64,000 bases of DNA, taken from NCBI RefSeq assembly GCF_023074185.1, contig NZ_JADPKY010000139.1, forward strand, positions 1 through 64,000, given 5' to 3'. The stretch comes from Bradyrhizobium sp. 132. Its GTDB lineage: Bacteria; Pseudomonadota; Alphaproteobacteria; Rhizobiales; Xanthobacteraceae. The notes under the pieces were generated by a model that worked only from the letters and a program-made list of their open reading frames with translations, was not told the DNA's origin and made no database searches. Below, one piece after another: positions 44,477 to 53,758 of the stretch (position 1 is the stretch's first letter; the number at the start of each line of letters is the position of its first letter). The translations under genes and the position numbers were made by a program.

Positions 44477-45370
44477 TTAGAGCGATATGACCGCATCCAG
44501 TTCGACGGCAAGCGCGCTTTCCCAAGCCGGCGGCTCAATGCCGTAGGCATCCTTGAGGCGCGCCAAATCCAATCTAGAGTTCGCCGGGCGCATTGCCTTA
44601 GCGACATAGTCCTTGCTCGCGATCGGAACAATCTCGAAGACCTTCAGCGCAACCTTCCGCGACTGCAGACCCTTCACGATCGCGCTGGCAAAACCGTGCC
44701 AGCTCGTGTCGCCGGAGTTCGTCAAATGGACAATTCCATTCGCCCGCGCGAACGCTGCCGCCAAGCCTGCTTCGTGGCGACCAATGATCTCGGCCAGGGT
44801 TGCTGCAATCGTGCGCGCGGACGTCGGCGCCCCACATTGGTCGGCAACCACTCGCAGCACCTCCCGCTCACTGGCAAGGCGGATCATCGTACGCATGAAG
44901 TTGTTGCCAAGCGCAGCATAGACCCAGGCCGTCCGTACCACGAGATGGGCGCCGCCGGCGTTGCGAACGGCATGCTCGCCGGCGAGCTTGCTTCGGCCGT
45001 AAGCAGACTGAGGCCCGGTCGGATCATCCTCGCGCCAGGCGCGGTCGCCACGTCCGTCGAAAACATAGTCTGTAGACAGATGCACGATCGGAACCTGGCG
45101 TGGAGCAGCCCAACGCGCCAGTGCACCCGGCCCCTCGCCATTGATCAGCATGGCACGCGCGGGCTCGTCTTCTGCACGGTCGACAGCGGTATAGGCTGCG
45201 GGATTTATAATGAGATCCGGTCTAATGCGATCAAGAAGCGCGCCCAATTTGTCAGGCTTCGACAGATCGAATTCGCTGGACGTGGGTGCAATGACGGTGT
45301 GCCGCCTCCGAAGAAGTGGTTGGAGGGCATTCCCTACCTGCCCCGAAGCGCCCGTCAGCAGAATGCGCAT
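44477..45370 (-). CDS. rfbD: dTDP-4-dehydrorhamnose reductase
   Basis: 297 residues. N-terminal Rossmann loop ILLTGASGQVGNALQPLL, VHLSTDYVFDGRG, then the active-site Tyr/Lys in SAYGRSKLAGEHAV, and VRTAWVYAALGNNFMRTM, all RfbD hallmarks. It reduces dTDP-4-keto-L-rhamnose to dTDP-L-rhamnose with NAD(P)H. Its ATG overlaps the rfbC stop by one base (TAATG). The C-terminus is standard (RPANSRLDLARLKDAYG). Confidence 0.96.
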   Translation of the reverse strand: MRILLTGASGQVGNALQPLLRRRHTVIAPTSSEFDLSKPDKLGALLDRIRPDLIINPAAYTAVDRAEDEPARAMLINGEGPGALARWAAPRQVPIVHLSTDYVFDGRGDRAWREDDPTGPQSAYGRSKLAGEHAVRNAGGAHLVVRTAWVYAALGNNFMRTMIRLASEREVLRVVADQCGAPTSARTIAATLAEIIGRHEAGLAAAFARANGIVHLTNSGDTSWHGFASAIVKGLQSRKVALKVFEIVPIASKDYVAKAMRPANSRLDLARLKDAYGIEPPAWESALAVELDAVISL

Positions 45371-45924
45371 TAGACTTGCCCGTAGATCGGAAGATTCCTG
45401 ACCTCGGCCAGCAACGGAGCGGCAACGTCTCTAGCCGAAAGAGAGGGATTCTCGATGCTCCATTTGACCCCTATCGTGGGATCATTCCAGAGGATCGATA
45501 TCTCGTCCTTCGGGCTGTAAAGTTCATCGCACTTATAAAAGAAGTCGGCTGTCTCGGACAGGACCAGAAAACCATGTGCGAACCCACGAGGAACCCACAA
45601 TTGACGACCGTTCTCCTCGCTGAGCTCGACAGCGACGTGACGCCCGAAACTGGGACTACCGATGCGAACGTCGACCGCGACGTCGAGCACGCGGCCCCGG
45701 AGGGCCGTCGCGATTTTGCCCTGGCTCGACGGGTTCTGCAGATGCAGACCGCGCAACACGCCGCGGCCCGAGCGGGACATATTGTCCTGCACAAAAGGGC
45801 GTGCGATGCCCACTTCCCGGTAGCGCTGGAACTGGTAGGTTTCCACGAAGAAGCCGCGCCGGTCCCCAATGGGCTTTGGCTCAATGATCAGGACTTCCGG
45901 AATATCTGTTGCAACGACGTTCAT
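45370..45924 (-). CDS. rfbC: dTDP-4-dehydrorhamnose 3,5-epimerase
   Basis: 184 residues of the cupin-type RmlC fold. Substrate-site words are PKPIGDRRGFFVETYQF, QDNMSRSGRGVLRGLHLQ (catalytic His in LRGLHLQ), GRVLDVAVDVRIGSPSFG and WVPRGFAHGFLVLSE. It epimerises C3 and C5 of dTDP-4-keto-6-deoxyglucose. ATG 45924 is chosen, because the eight extra codons to 45948 are not conserved-looking. It is divergent from rfbA over 104 bases. Confidence 0.95.
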   Translation of the reverse strand: MNVVATDIPEVLIIEPKPIGDRRGFFVETYQFQRYREVGIARPFVQDNMSRSGRGVLRGLHLQNPSSQGKIATALRGRVLDVAVDVRIGSPSFGRHVAVELSEENGRQLWVPRGFAHGFLVLSETADFFYKCDELYSPKDEISILWNDPTIGVKWSIENPSLSARDVAAPLLAEVRNLPIYGQV

Positions 45925-46028
45925 GGGAGCGCTACACGTCCGCAGCATAACTGGCGTCGCCGTATAGCAAACTTGTAGGCTAGGGGCTATCTGCTATATC
46001 TCCGAGAAGGGACTTTACGCGAGGTATT
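45925..46028. promoter_or_regulatory. Divergent promoter region rfbCD / rfbAB
   Basis: A 104-base gap separates the two divergent dTDP-rhamnose operons and must contain both promoters. The rfbA side has GCGAGGTATT directly before its ATG, giving a GAGG ribosome-binding site. I could not identify -10/-35 boxes convincingly. Confidence 0.6.
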
Positions 46029-46904
46029 ATGAAGGGGATCATCCTGGCGGGCGGCACCGGCTCTCGGCTTTATCCGGTGACGACAGTTGTCTCAAAGCAG
46101 CTTCTCCCGATCTTCGACAAGCCGATGATCTACTATCCGCTCTCGACCCTGATGCTGGCCGGTATCAGGGAGATTCTCGTGATCTCGACACCGCAGGACA
46201 ACCCCCTTTTCCAGCGCCTGCTCGGCGACGGATCCGGGATCGGCCTACGGTTCGAATATGCCAGCCAGGAGACGCCCCGTGGCCTCGCCGACGCCTTCAT
46301 AGTCGGCCGCCAGTTCGTTGGCTCGAATCGAGTGGCGCTCATCCTGGGCGACAATATCTTCTACGGACACGGACTACCCGAAATGCTGCTGAAGGCCTCA
46401 TCTCGCAAGCGGGGTGCGACCATCTTTGGATATGTCGTCAACTCGCCCAGCCAATATGGGGTCGTTGAGCTCGACGCGGATCACCGCGCGTTGTCGATCG
46501 AGGAAAAACCGGAGCAACCGAAATCGAACGTCGCGGTTTCCGGTCTGTATTTTTACGACAATGACGTGCTCGACATCGCTGCCAACGTGAAGCCGTCGGC
46601 ACGTGGCGAAATCGAGATTACCGACGTGAACAATGCCTACCTTCAGCGCGGAGACCTTTACGTCGAGGTTCTCGGACGAGGATTTGCCTGGCTTGATACG
46701 GGGACCCATGCCTCCCTCGTGGAGGCTAGCCACTTCGTTCAGATCCTCGAGCAACGCCAGGGCTTGCGCATCGCATGCCCCGAGGAGATTGCGCTCCGCA
46801 AGGGATACATCACGCTGCAGCAGTTCGAGCAGGCTGCGGAGAAATCAGCCAAGAGCAGTTATGGCGAGTACCTGAAATCGGTCGCCCGCTCCTACGAGGT
46901 CTAA
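46029..46904 (+). CDS. rfbA: Glucose-1-phosphate thymidylyltransferase
   Basis: 291 residues. The nucleotidyltransferase signature is [20 protein letters not shown], with [30 protein letters not shown] and the later [11 protein letters not shown], and [10 protein letters not shown] near the end. It makes dTDP-glucose from dTTP and glucose-1-phosphate, the entry step for both rhamnose and the amino-dideoxy sugar. It starts the plus-strand half of the divergent cluster. Confidence 0.97.
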   Translation: MKGIILAGGTGSRLYPVTTVVSKQLLPIFDKPMIYYPLSTLMLAGIREILVISTPQDNPLFQRLLGDGSGIGLRFEYASQETPRGLADAFIVGRQFVGSNRVALILGDNIFYGHGLPEMLLKASSRKRGATIFGYVVNSPSQYGVVELDADHRALSIEEKPEQPKSNVAVSGLYFYDNDVLDIAANVKPSARGEIEITDVNNAYLQRGDLYVEVLGRGFAWLDTGTHASLVEASHFVQILEQRQGLRIACPEEIALRKGYITLQQFEQAAEKSAKSSYGEYLKSVARSYEV

Positions 46905-46925
46905 GCCGCTTCGCGGGGACAACAC

Positions 46926-48041
46926 ATGCGATTCAAGGAAGCAACGATCTTCGTGACCGGCGGCGCGGGCTTCATTGGCTCCGCGGTCGTGAGACATCTG
47001 CTGCGCGACTCCGGCGCGCGCGTCGTCAATGTCGACAAGCTGACCTATGCCGCCAATTTGGATTCGCTTCCCGGCGCAGACGGCAACCCGAACTATGCGT
47101 TCGAGAAGCAGTGCATCTGTGAGGCGTGGGGCTTGCGCGCCCTGCTTGAGAAATACCAGCCGGACGCGGTGATGAACCTTGCGGCTGAAAGCCATGTCGA
47201 CCGCTCGATCGATGGGCCCGGCGAATTCATCCAGACCAATATCGTGGGAACGTTCACGCTATTGCAGGAAACACTCCGCTATTGGCGCACGCTCTCGCCT
47301 GAGAAGCGCGCACGTTTCCGCCTGTTGCACATTTCGACTGACGAGGTGTTTGGGTCGCTCGGCGATGAAGGCCTGTTCACGGAGACAACTGCCTATGCGC
47401 CGAACTCGCCCTATTCCGCGAGCAAGGCATCTTCGGACCATCTGGTGCGCGCCTGGCGGGAGACCTATGAGCTTCCGACGATAGTGACAAATTGCTCGAA
47501 CAATTATGGCCCTTATCACTTCCCGGAGAAGTTGATCCCTCACATGGTCATCAAGGGCCTCGCTCGGGAGCCGCTGCCGGTCTATGGCGACGGCAAGAAC
47601 ATCCGCGATTGGATCTACGTCGAGGATCACGCAAAGGCTCTGACGATGGTGCTGGAGCGCGGCACGATGGGCGAAACCTACAATGTCGGCGGCCGCAACG
47701 AGCGTACCAACCTGCAAGTCGTCGAGACGATCTGCGATCTGCTGGATGAGCTTGCGCCGGAAGGCGGTCAGCATCGCGGCCTAATTTCATTCGTCGCCGA
47801 TCGCCCCGGTCACGATCGCCGCTATGCCATCGACGCCTCGAAGCTCGAGCGAGAGCTCGGCTGGCGCGCGGATGAGACGTTCGAAAGCGGGATCGGCAAG
47901 ACTGTGCGTTGGTACATCGAACAAAAGCCCTGGTGGCAGGCGATCCTTTCACGCGGCTACACGGCCAAGAGGATCGGGCTAGAGGACAGTCGTACGCAAC
48001 GGCCGACGAACAAATCAAATGAAGCACGGGAAATATCCTAG
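46926..48041 (+). CDS. rfbB: dTDP-glucose 4,6-dehydratase
   Basis: 371 residues of the extended SDR type. NAD loop [45 protein letters not shown] (catalytic Thr/Asp/Glu), then Tyr/Lys in [13 protein letters not shown]. It forms dTDP-4-keto-6-deoxyglucose, the branch-point for RfbC/RfbD and for the WecE-like aminotransferase at 23780. It has 21 bases to rfbA. The C-terminus is slightly long with a charged tail ([14 protein letters not shown]). Confidence 0.97.
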   Translation: MRFKEATIFVTGGAGFIGSAVVRHLLRDSGARVVNVDKLTYAANLDSLPGADGNPNYAFEKQCICEAWGLRALLEKYQPDAVMNLAAESHVDRSIDGPGEFIQTNIVGTFTLLQETLRYWRTLSPEKRARFRLLHISTDEVFGSLGDEGLFTETTAYAPNSPYSASKASSDHLVRAWRETYELPTIVTNCSNNYGPYHFPEKLIPHMVIKGLAREPLPVYGDGKNIRDWIYVEDHAKALTMVLERGTMGETYNVGGRNERTNLQVVETICDLLDELAPEGGQHRGLISFVADRPGHDRRYAIDASKLERELGWRADETFESGIGKTVRWYIEQKPWWQAILSRGYTAKRIGLEDSRTQRPTNKSNEAREIS

Positions 48042-49260
48042 CGAGACTGACCGCCTGATCGCCTCCGCGCGGGTGAAACCACCACGCGCGTCCGGGCACC
48101 TGCGAACAATTCACAGTACAGGATCGACGGCTCGCCGCTAACCGCGGCGGATCTTGCGGCCGACGAGATCATTCGCGTGCCTCGCGCGCAATATTGCGGG
48201 ATCTGCCCGTCTTGACAGAGGAAACGTGCGAACTGGCAGTGACGACGCACTACCGGCTGGTCCATCCCCTGGATGGCACCAGAGGAGTTCATCCAGGGCT
48301 CCCACTTAATTCACGGTCAGCATAGCCCTGATCGCGGACGGATCGCCGGCCGTCGATGCGCCGGCCCTCTCGCATCTTTACCTCGGCGGATCACGAGGCT
48401 GGAGATCGGCCGACATCCGATCCAGGAGTTGCGGTAGGGATCGTCGCTCAAGTTCTTCGTCCTTATTATGAGGGAGAAGCCGAGGTCTGCCCCCCGCTCG
48501 CTCCAACGTTGGAGTGGGACACGGCCGCCGGCACGCGGTGCTGCTGGCAGCACGGGGGCGCGTCGGTATTGACGGCGACGATGTTGCTACGGCAACCCGG
48601 CCTATTGAAACGGCCACTTCGTTGCATGGGGAGGAAGCGCCGGCGAGTAGCGCAACTGCCTCCTTCTGACTCTTGCTGGATCAGAACGCGAATATGCTGC
48701 CCGACATCTCCGCCGCCTCAAAGCTGAAACGATCGAGATCACGCACGACCACAGGACGCGGGCTTCGCCTCAGGCAGCCGCCGGTCCATACCAATACGCA
48801 ACGGACGAATTCATCGACGACAAAGTCGCCTCCTTCGGCCATGTGCGGTCCCACCTGCGCCGGAACCAACGGAACAGATCCCCACTCCTCGCGCGAAGAG
48901 CACATCTGCCTCTTCGATCCGAATCGGTGCGACACGCCGGTGGGCGTTGACAGCGGGCCGCGTCGCGAGCTCGCGACGATCTCTCCCGGTGGCCATCCCG
49001 CACCAGCGACAGCATGTAGTTGCCCATCGTCAACCCGGTTCCGAGAGACCGACCGCTCTATCCTTCCATCCGGCCGGTGGCGCCCATAGGTTCGCGTTAC
49101 CGCCCAGCTTTGTCTCCTCTTATCACGGCCCGTCGCAAGAACGGCGATATCGCCGGCCAAGCGCTGACCGCATTGTCTTGCGAGGCGGCCCATTGCCAGT
49201 CCGCAGCGAATCATCACCTGCTTTCCATGTCCTGATGTCAAACCATATTGCCTTGCAGGC
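48042..49260. other. 1.2-kb region without a recognisable gene
   Basis: Short open frames exist on both strands, but each is arginine/proline-rich and none keeps a domain-like pattern. The minus strand from about 49030 to 48680 contains pieces such as YMLSLVRDGHRE and IEEADVLFARGVG in different frames. These may be the debris of one gene, possibly from the surface-glycan group, but I cannot name it. No tRNA or repeat was recognised. Confidence 0.5.
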
Positions 49261-50778
49261 CTAGCGCGACGTCGCCCTGGTCCCCTGCGTCCATCCGACG
49301 CGGGCGAACAATCCTTCGATGATTGGCCAAAACAGCAGCACGATCGCCAGCGTCGTGATCGAGCCGACCAGGCCGTTCGACCAGAACACCTTGAGGTCGC
49401 CGCCGGAGCCGATCATCGACAGGCGGAAGGCATCCTCCGCGCGGTTGCCGAGCACGAGCGCGAGCGTGAACGGCGCCAAGGGAATGCCGATCTTCTTGAA
49501 GACGTAGCCGACGACGCCGAAGCCGAGCATCAGCCAGATGTCGAACATGGCGTTCTGGATCGCATAGGCGCCGATCGCACAGGACACCACGATCATCGGC
49601 GCCACCGCGGCGAACGGCACGCGCAGGATCGAGGCGAAGATCGGCACCGTCGTCAGCACCAGCACGAGGCCGACGACATTGCCGAGATACATCGAGGCGA
49701 TCAGGCCCCAGACGAAATCCTTGTGCTCGACGAACAGCAGCGGGCCGGGATTGAGCCCCCACACCATCAACCCGCCGAGCAAGATCGCCGCGGTGCCGGA
49801 GCCGGGAATTCCGAGCGCCAGCATCGGCAGCAGCGCCGCGGTGCCGGAGGCATGCGCCGCCGTCTCCGGCGCGAACACGCCCTCGATGCGGCCCTTGCCA
49901 AAACTCTCGGGATCCTTGGCGAAACGCTTTGCCAGATTGTAACCCATGAAGGAGGCTGCGATCGCGCCGCCCGGGGTAATGCCAAGCCAGCAGCCGATGA
50001 CGGAGGAGCGCAGCAGCGTCACCCAGTATTTCGGCAGGTCCTTCCACACGCTCAGCACGACACGCAGCGAAATGCTCGCCGCATGCCCGCGCAGCGCGAG
50101 GCGCTCCTCCATCGTCAGCAGGATCTCGCTGATGCCGAACAGGCCGATGACGGCGACCAGGAAGTTGATGCCGCGCAAGAGCTCGGACGAGCCAAAGGTC
50201 ATGCGCAACTGCCCAGACACGGTATCCATCCCGACGCCCGCCAGCAGGAGCCCCAGCGACATCGAGATGACAGTCTTGTGCTTGGCCTCGCGGCCCAATC
50301 CGACGAAGGAGCAGAAGGTCAGCAGATAGACCGCGAAGAACTCGGGCGGTCCGAACTTCAGCGCAAAGGACGAGATCATCGGGGCGAGGAAGGTGATCAG
50401 CAGCACAGCGACCAGCGAGCCGATGAAAGAGGACGTGAACGCCGCGGTCAGCGCCTCCGCCGCCCTGCCCTGCTGCGCCATCGGATAGCCGTCGAACGTG
50501 GTCGCGACCGACCAGGCTTCGCCGGGGATGTTGAACAGGATCGAGGTGATCGCGCCGCCGAACAGCGCGCCCCAGTAGATGCAGGACAGCATCACGATCG
50601 CCGAGGTCGGATCCATCGTGAAGGTGAGCGGCAGCAGGATCGCGACGCCGTTGGGCCCGCCGAGGCCGGGCAACACGCCGACGAAGATGCCGAGCACCAG
50701 CCCGACCATCATCAGCGCGAGCGTCTTCCACGTCAGCAGGACGGCGAAGCCGTGAAGCAAGAGACCGAAAGCTTCCAT
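49261..50778 (-). CDS. tctA: Tripartite tricarboxylate transporter, large permease TctA
   Basis: 505 residues, about 11-12 helices. The family words are GLGGPNGVAILLPLTFTMD, IYWGALFGGAITSILFNIPG, GLGREAKHKTVISMSLGLLL and TPGGAIAASFMGYNLAKRF, then IPGSGTAAILLGGLMVWGLN. It forms the transport pore for carboxylates such as citrate or related acids. It is the last gene of tctCBA, 12 bases after tctB. The long open frame of similar extent in another register is its shadow. Confidence 0.95.
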   Translation of the reverse strand: MEAFGLLLHGFAVLLTWKTLALMMVGLVLGIFVGVLPGLGGPNGVAILLPLTFTMDPTSAIVMLSCIYWGALFGGAITSILFNIPGEAWSVATTFDGYPMAQQGRAAEALTAAFTSSFIGSLVAVLLITFLAPMISSFALKFGPPEFFAVYLLTFCSFVGLGREAKHKTVISMSLGLLLAGVGMDTVSGQLRMTFGSSELLRGINFLVAVIGLFGISEILLTMEERLALRGHAASISLRVVLSVWKDLPKYWVTLLRSSVIGCWLGITPGGAIAASFMGYNLAKRFAKDPESFGKGRIEGVFAPETAAHASGTAALLPMLALGIPGSGTAAILLGGLMVWGLNPGPLLFVEHKDFVWGLIASMYLGNVVGLVLVLTTVPIFASILRVPFAAVAPMIVVSCAIGAYAIQNAMFDIWLMLGFGVVGYVFKKIGIPLAPFTLALVLGNRAEDAFRLSMIGSGGDLKVFWSNGLVGSITTLAIVLLFWPIIEGLFARVGWTQGTRATSR

Positions 50779-50790
50779 CGCAGGCCCCGC

Positions 50791-51333
50791 CTAGTAGCCG
50801 AAGGCCGCTTCAAGCGGCCCTTTCGGCATGATGACGTCGAAGGCGATGTCGAAGGTGACGAACATGATCGCCGTGAACACGACAGCGGTGAGCAGCGACT
50901 TCCACAGCGCGATCTTGCCGACGAGGCGCATGAAGCCCGCGATCAGCAGGAAGCTCGCAACATAGAGGCCGAGAAACTGCGTCGCCAGGCAGAACAGCAG
51001 CGTCGGCACGAACACCGCCATCACACGGCGGGCCTGCGCGCGCGTGACGAAGGTCTCAGCCGCCTTGCGGTGCGCGACGAGGGCCACGATCAGGCCGTAG
51101 AGGCTGCTGCCGCCAAGAATGACGGAGAGATAGAACGGGAAATAGCCAGGCTCCGGCCCGGTCGAATCCCAGGAGGCGCCGGTGCGCCAATTGTCGTAGC
51201 CGAGCGTGGCAGCCAGCGCGAGCAACAGGAGACAGACGAATATCTCGACCGTGCCGGAGGAGACGACGGAAGGCGAGTCGTCTTCGGGCGCGGTCGGATC
51301 GTCGACGACGATTTCAAGATCGGTTTGGGACAT
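50791..51333 (-). CDS. tctB: Tripartite tricarboxylate transporter, small permease TctB
   Basis: 180 residues. An acidic N-terminus of about 30 residues is followed by four helices (VEIFVCLLLLALAATLGYD, YFPFYLSVILGGSSLYGLIVALV, VPTLLFCLATQFLGLYVASFLLIAGF, SLLTAVVFTAIMFVTFDI). The GPEPGYFPFYL stretch between the first two helices is the TctB hallmark. It works with TctA. ATG 51333 chosen; a TTG at 51348 is also in frame. A repeat element separates it from tctC. Confidence 0.92.
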   Translation of the reverse strand: MSQTDLEIVVDDPTAPEDDSPSVVSSGTVEIFVCLLLLALAATLGYDNWRTGASWDSTGPEPGYFPFYLSVILGGSSLYGLIVALVAHRKAAETFVTRAQARRVMAVFVPTLLFCLATQFLGLYVASFLLIAGFMRLVGKIALWKSLLTAVVFTAIMFVTFDIAFDVIMPKGPLEAAFGY

Positions 51334-51348
51334 GCTCTGCCAGTTCAA

Positions 51349-51488
51349 ATTGCGCTGTCATCATCCGCCTAACGCGCAATTGCGCACAGGAGCGGATGAT
51401 CCAGTACGCCGTGCAGAAGCCGTCTTTCGTCGAGCTCTGTGCAATACCGGATGCCCGCGTTCCGCGGGGCACGACGTGGAGGATGTGA
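51349..51488. repeat. Dispersed palindromic repeat, copy 2
   Basis: GCGCAATTGCGCACAGGAGC, then GGATGATCCAGTACGCCGTG, and later the GCGTTCCGCGGGGCACGACG end. This is the same element as 12775-12905 with a variant tail. It lies between tctC and tctB, so the operon must be transcribed through it or have a second promoter. Confidence 0.6.
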
Positions 51489-52475
51489 TTACTTCGCGAC
51501 GAAACCGGCTTCCGTCATCAGCGACTTGTTGACTGCATCGTCCTCCTCGAGGAACTGCACCATGTCCTTGCCGGTGAGGAAGATCGGCTTCAACGCCTGC
51601 TTTTCCATGTAGTCCTTGTATTCGGCGGTCTGCGTCACCTTGTGGAACAGGTCGACATAGAACGCCTGCTGCTCAGCCGTGACCTTACCGGGCAGGAACG
51701 TCGCGCGCAGCATCAGATACTGGACGTCGACGCCCTCCTCCTTGCAGGTCGGGATATCGGCCCAGGACTGCGTGTCCGTCACCTTGCTGGTGTAGGAGAT
51801 GCGCTCCTTGTCGAACACGCAGAGCGGCCGCACCTGGCCCGCGCGCCAGACTTCGAGATTTTCGGACGGGTTGTTGACGTTGGATTCGGTGTGGTTGCCG
51901 ACCAGCTGGGTCGCGGCCTCGCCACCGGACTTGTAAGGCAGATAGGAGAATTTCGCGCCGGTCTTCTGCTCGAGGAACACCGTCAGCACGTGATCCTCGC
52001 GCTTGGAGCCGGTGCCGCCCATCTTGAACGGGGCGCTCGCAGCCTTCGCGGCGGCGACGAACTCCTTCACCGTCTTGGGACCCGCGCTGTTGTCCCACAG
52101 CACGAACTGGTCGAGCGCGATCACCGAGACCGGGGTCAGCTCACGCCAGTTGAACGGAATCTTCGCCGACAGCGGCAGCATGTAGATCAGCGAATAGGCG
52201 ATCAGCACCTTGTTGGGATCGGCCTCGCTGGACTTCATGTACATCAGCGCTTCCGCACCTGACGCGCCGCCCTTGAGCGAGACCACGATCGGCTGCTTCA
52301 TCAGGTTGTTCTTCTGGATCGCGGCCTGCATCATCCGCGCCATCTGATCGGAGGCGCCGCCCGCGCCCGCCGCCACCACGATCTCGACCGGCTTCGTCGG
52401 TTCCCAGCCGGCAAAGGCCGGCGCGCTGCAAAGCGCAGCCGTCAGCACGACAGCGGCCTTCATTCCATGTCCCAC
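51489..52475 (-). CDS. tctC: Periplasmic binding protein of the tripartite transporter (TctC/Bug family)
   Basis: 328 residues. Signal peptide MKAAVVLTAALCSAPAFAG. The Bug fold has KPVEIVVAAGAGGASDQMARMM, VSLKGGASGAEALMYMKSS, KMGGTGSKREDHVLTVFLE, YKSGGEAATQLVGNHTES and WADIPTCKEEGVDVQY. It binds carboxylates for TctAB. The start is a GTG at 52475 with GGGGGAG upstream; an ATG at 52463 gives the same signal. The lack of other binding-protein copies suggests a dedicated transporter. Confidence 0.92.
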   Translation of the reverse strand: MGHGMKAAVVLTAALCSAPAFAGWEPTKPVEIVVAAGAGGASDQMARMMQAAIQKNNLMKQPIVVSLKGGASGAEALMYMKSSEADPNKVLIAYSLIYMLPLSAKIPFNWRELTPVSVIALDQFVLWDNSAGPKTVKEFVAAAKAASAPFKMGGTGSKREDHVLTVFLEQKTGAKFSYLPYKSGGEAATQLVGNHTESNVNNPSENLEVWRAGQVRPLCVFDKERISYTSKVTDTQSWADIPTCKEEGVDVQYLMLRATFLPGKVTAEQQAFYVDLFHKVTQTAEYKDYMEKQALKPIFLTGKDMVQFLEEDDAVNKSLMTEAGFVAK

Positions 52476-52863
52476 GCGCGTCTCCCCCAAGTTCTTTGCC
52501 TATGTTCTTGTTCGGATTGGAAATTCAGAGGTGAATTCAGCCCCCATTGTGCTGGCGAATCCGCCCGAGTTCAAGCCGCCCCGTATCCGCCCTCCTATGA
52601 CTTTGGAATGAGACAGGCTTCGCGCCGGAGTCCTAAGGCCGCTCAGCGCAACATCACTGACCGCCCCTTATCTCAGAGCAGCTCCAATGCTCAGGTACGA
52701 CGAACCTCATTGATGAAGCCACCGGTATCAAGTAGCCCGCGAGAAATAGCGGCAGCAACGCGCCTGGATGCTTGGCAGCGCAAGGAACTCGTAGAACCGT
52801 CACAGCAGGCTTCAATTGAACGCAAGTCGCCGCAACTTTTGATCTGTGGTAACCTGTCTCGCG
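52476..52863. promoter_or_regulatory. Promoter region upstream of tctC
   Basis: Nearly 390 bases with no defensible gene, between the tctC start and the stop of the enoyl-CoA hydratase. It must contain the tctCBA promoter. I see no clear operator. Confidence 0.5.
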
Positions 52864-53661
52864 CTACTTGCCCTTCCAATTGGGCGTACGCTTGTTGAGG
52901 AAGGCGTCCATTCCCTCGCGGAAATCTTCGCTCATATAGGCCTTGAGGATCAGATCCTCGCCCTCTTCGCGCGACAACGTGCGGCGGATGCGGCGCACTG
53001 CCTCCTTGGTCGCTTCCAGCGTGAGCGGCGCGTGGCTCGCGACCAGCCTTGCGGTCTCGTCCGCACGGCGCTGGAGCGTCTCGACATCGGGCACGATTTC
53101 GGTGAGCAGGCCGAGCGCGAGCGCTTCCGGCGCCTCGACCAGGCGCGCCTTGAAGATCATATCCTTGGTGCGGGCGGGACCGACCAGCGAGACGACGCGG
53201 CTGATATTGGACATCGACAGGCAGTTGCCGAGCGTGCGCGCGATCGGAAAGCCGATGCGTGTCGCTTCAGTCCCGATGCGAAGGTCGCAGCAGGCCGCAA
53301 TTCCGGCGCCGCCGCCGGTGCAGGCTCCCGCGATCGCGGCGATCACGGGCACGCGGCACTGCTCGAGCGTGCCGAGCACACGGTCGATGCGAGCCTCATA
53401 GTCGAGCGCATCCTGCGCGGTTTTGAACGCACGGAATTGAGAAATGTCGGTGCCGGAGGCAAACGCCTTGTCGCCGGCGCCGGTCAGGATCAGCGCCTTG
53501 ATCGAGCGGTCGGCGTTGATCTCCAGGCAGATCTCCGCCATGCGCTCGTACATGGCGAAGGTCAGTGCGTTGCGCGCCTGCGGGCGGTTGAAAGTGATCC
53601 GCGCGATGCCGTCCGTGACGGAGTGGAGCAGGTCTTCGTTGGCAGTCGTCGGTGCGTTCAT
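52864..53661 (-). CDS. Enoyl-CoA hydratase/isomerase family protein
   Basis: 265 residues of the crotonase fold. RITFNRPQARNALTFAMYERM, then the oxyanion-hole region LTGAGDKAFASGTDISQF and AAIAGACTGGGAGIAACCDLRI. The usual catalytic Glu pair is incomplete: the residue after the GGGAGIA loop and that in RTLGNCLSM do not show two clear glutamates. It may therefore be an isomerase, hydrolase or side-chain-specific member instead of a beta-oxidation hydratase. It ends at 52864, is followed by the tctC promoter region, and sits next to the aminotransferases. Its role in that context is unknown. Confidence 0.88.
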   Translation of the reverse strand: MNAPTTANEDLLHSVTDGIARITFNRPQARNALTFAMYERMAEICLEINADRSIKALILTGAGDKAFASGTDISQFRAFKTAQDALDYEARIDRVLGTLEQCRVPVIAAIAGACTGGGAGIAACCDLRIGTEATRIGFPIARTLGNCLSMSNISRVVSLVGPARTKDMIFKARLVEAPEALALGLLTEIVPDVETLQRRADETARLVASHAPLTLEATKEAVRRIRRTLSREEGEDLILKAYMSEDFREGMDAFLNKRTPNWKGK

Positions 53662-53690
53662 CGCGCGCTCACTTCTTTTCTAAGCTAGTT

Positions 53691-53758
53691 CAAGCCATTT
53701 GAGCCTTTAGGCCACCTGAGCCTTCAGGCTACCTGGGCCTTTAAGCCACCTGAGCCTT
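53691..53758. repeat. Four 17-bp tandem repeats at the end of sgaA
   Basis: Four head-to-tail units with end points 53691, 53708, 53725, 53742 and 53758. On the plus strand they read CAAGCCATTTGAGCCTT, TAGGCCACCTGAGCCTT, CAGGCTACCTGGGCCTT and TAAGCCACCTGAGCCTT. The last unit covers the final codons and stop of the aminotransferase. Because 17 is not a multiple of three, each unit brings a different frame, and each also offers a stop (TAA/TGA) on the minus strand. Confidence 0.9.

Noticed and set aside
48681-49241. A 186-codon minus-strand frame in the gene-free region
   Set aside because: Arginine/serine/proline-rich without a domain pattern, and competing frames look equally plausible; not enough for a gene call.
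49723-51372. A 549-codon plus-strand frame opposite tctA and tctB
   Set aside because: Composition is Arg/Glu/Asp/His-rich; it mirrors the two transporter genes.
53691-53758. Treating the 17-bp repeats as a CRISPR or VNTR regulatory operator
   Set aside because: Units are contiguous without spacers and overlap coding sequence, so a simple tandem duplication fits better.
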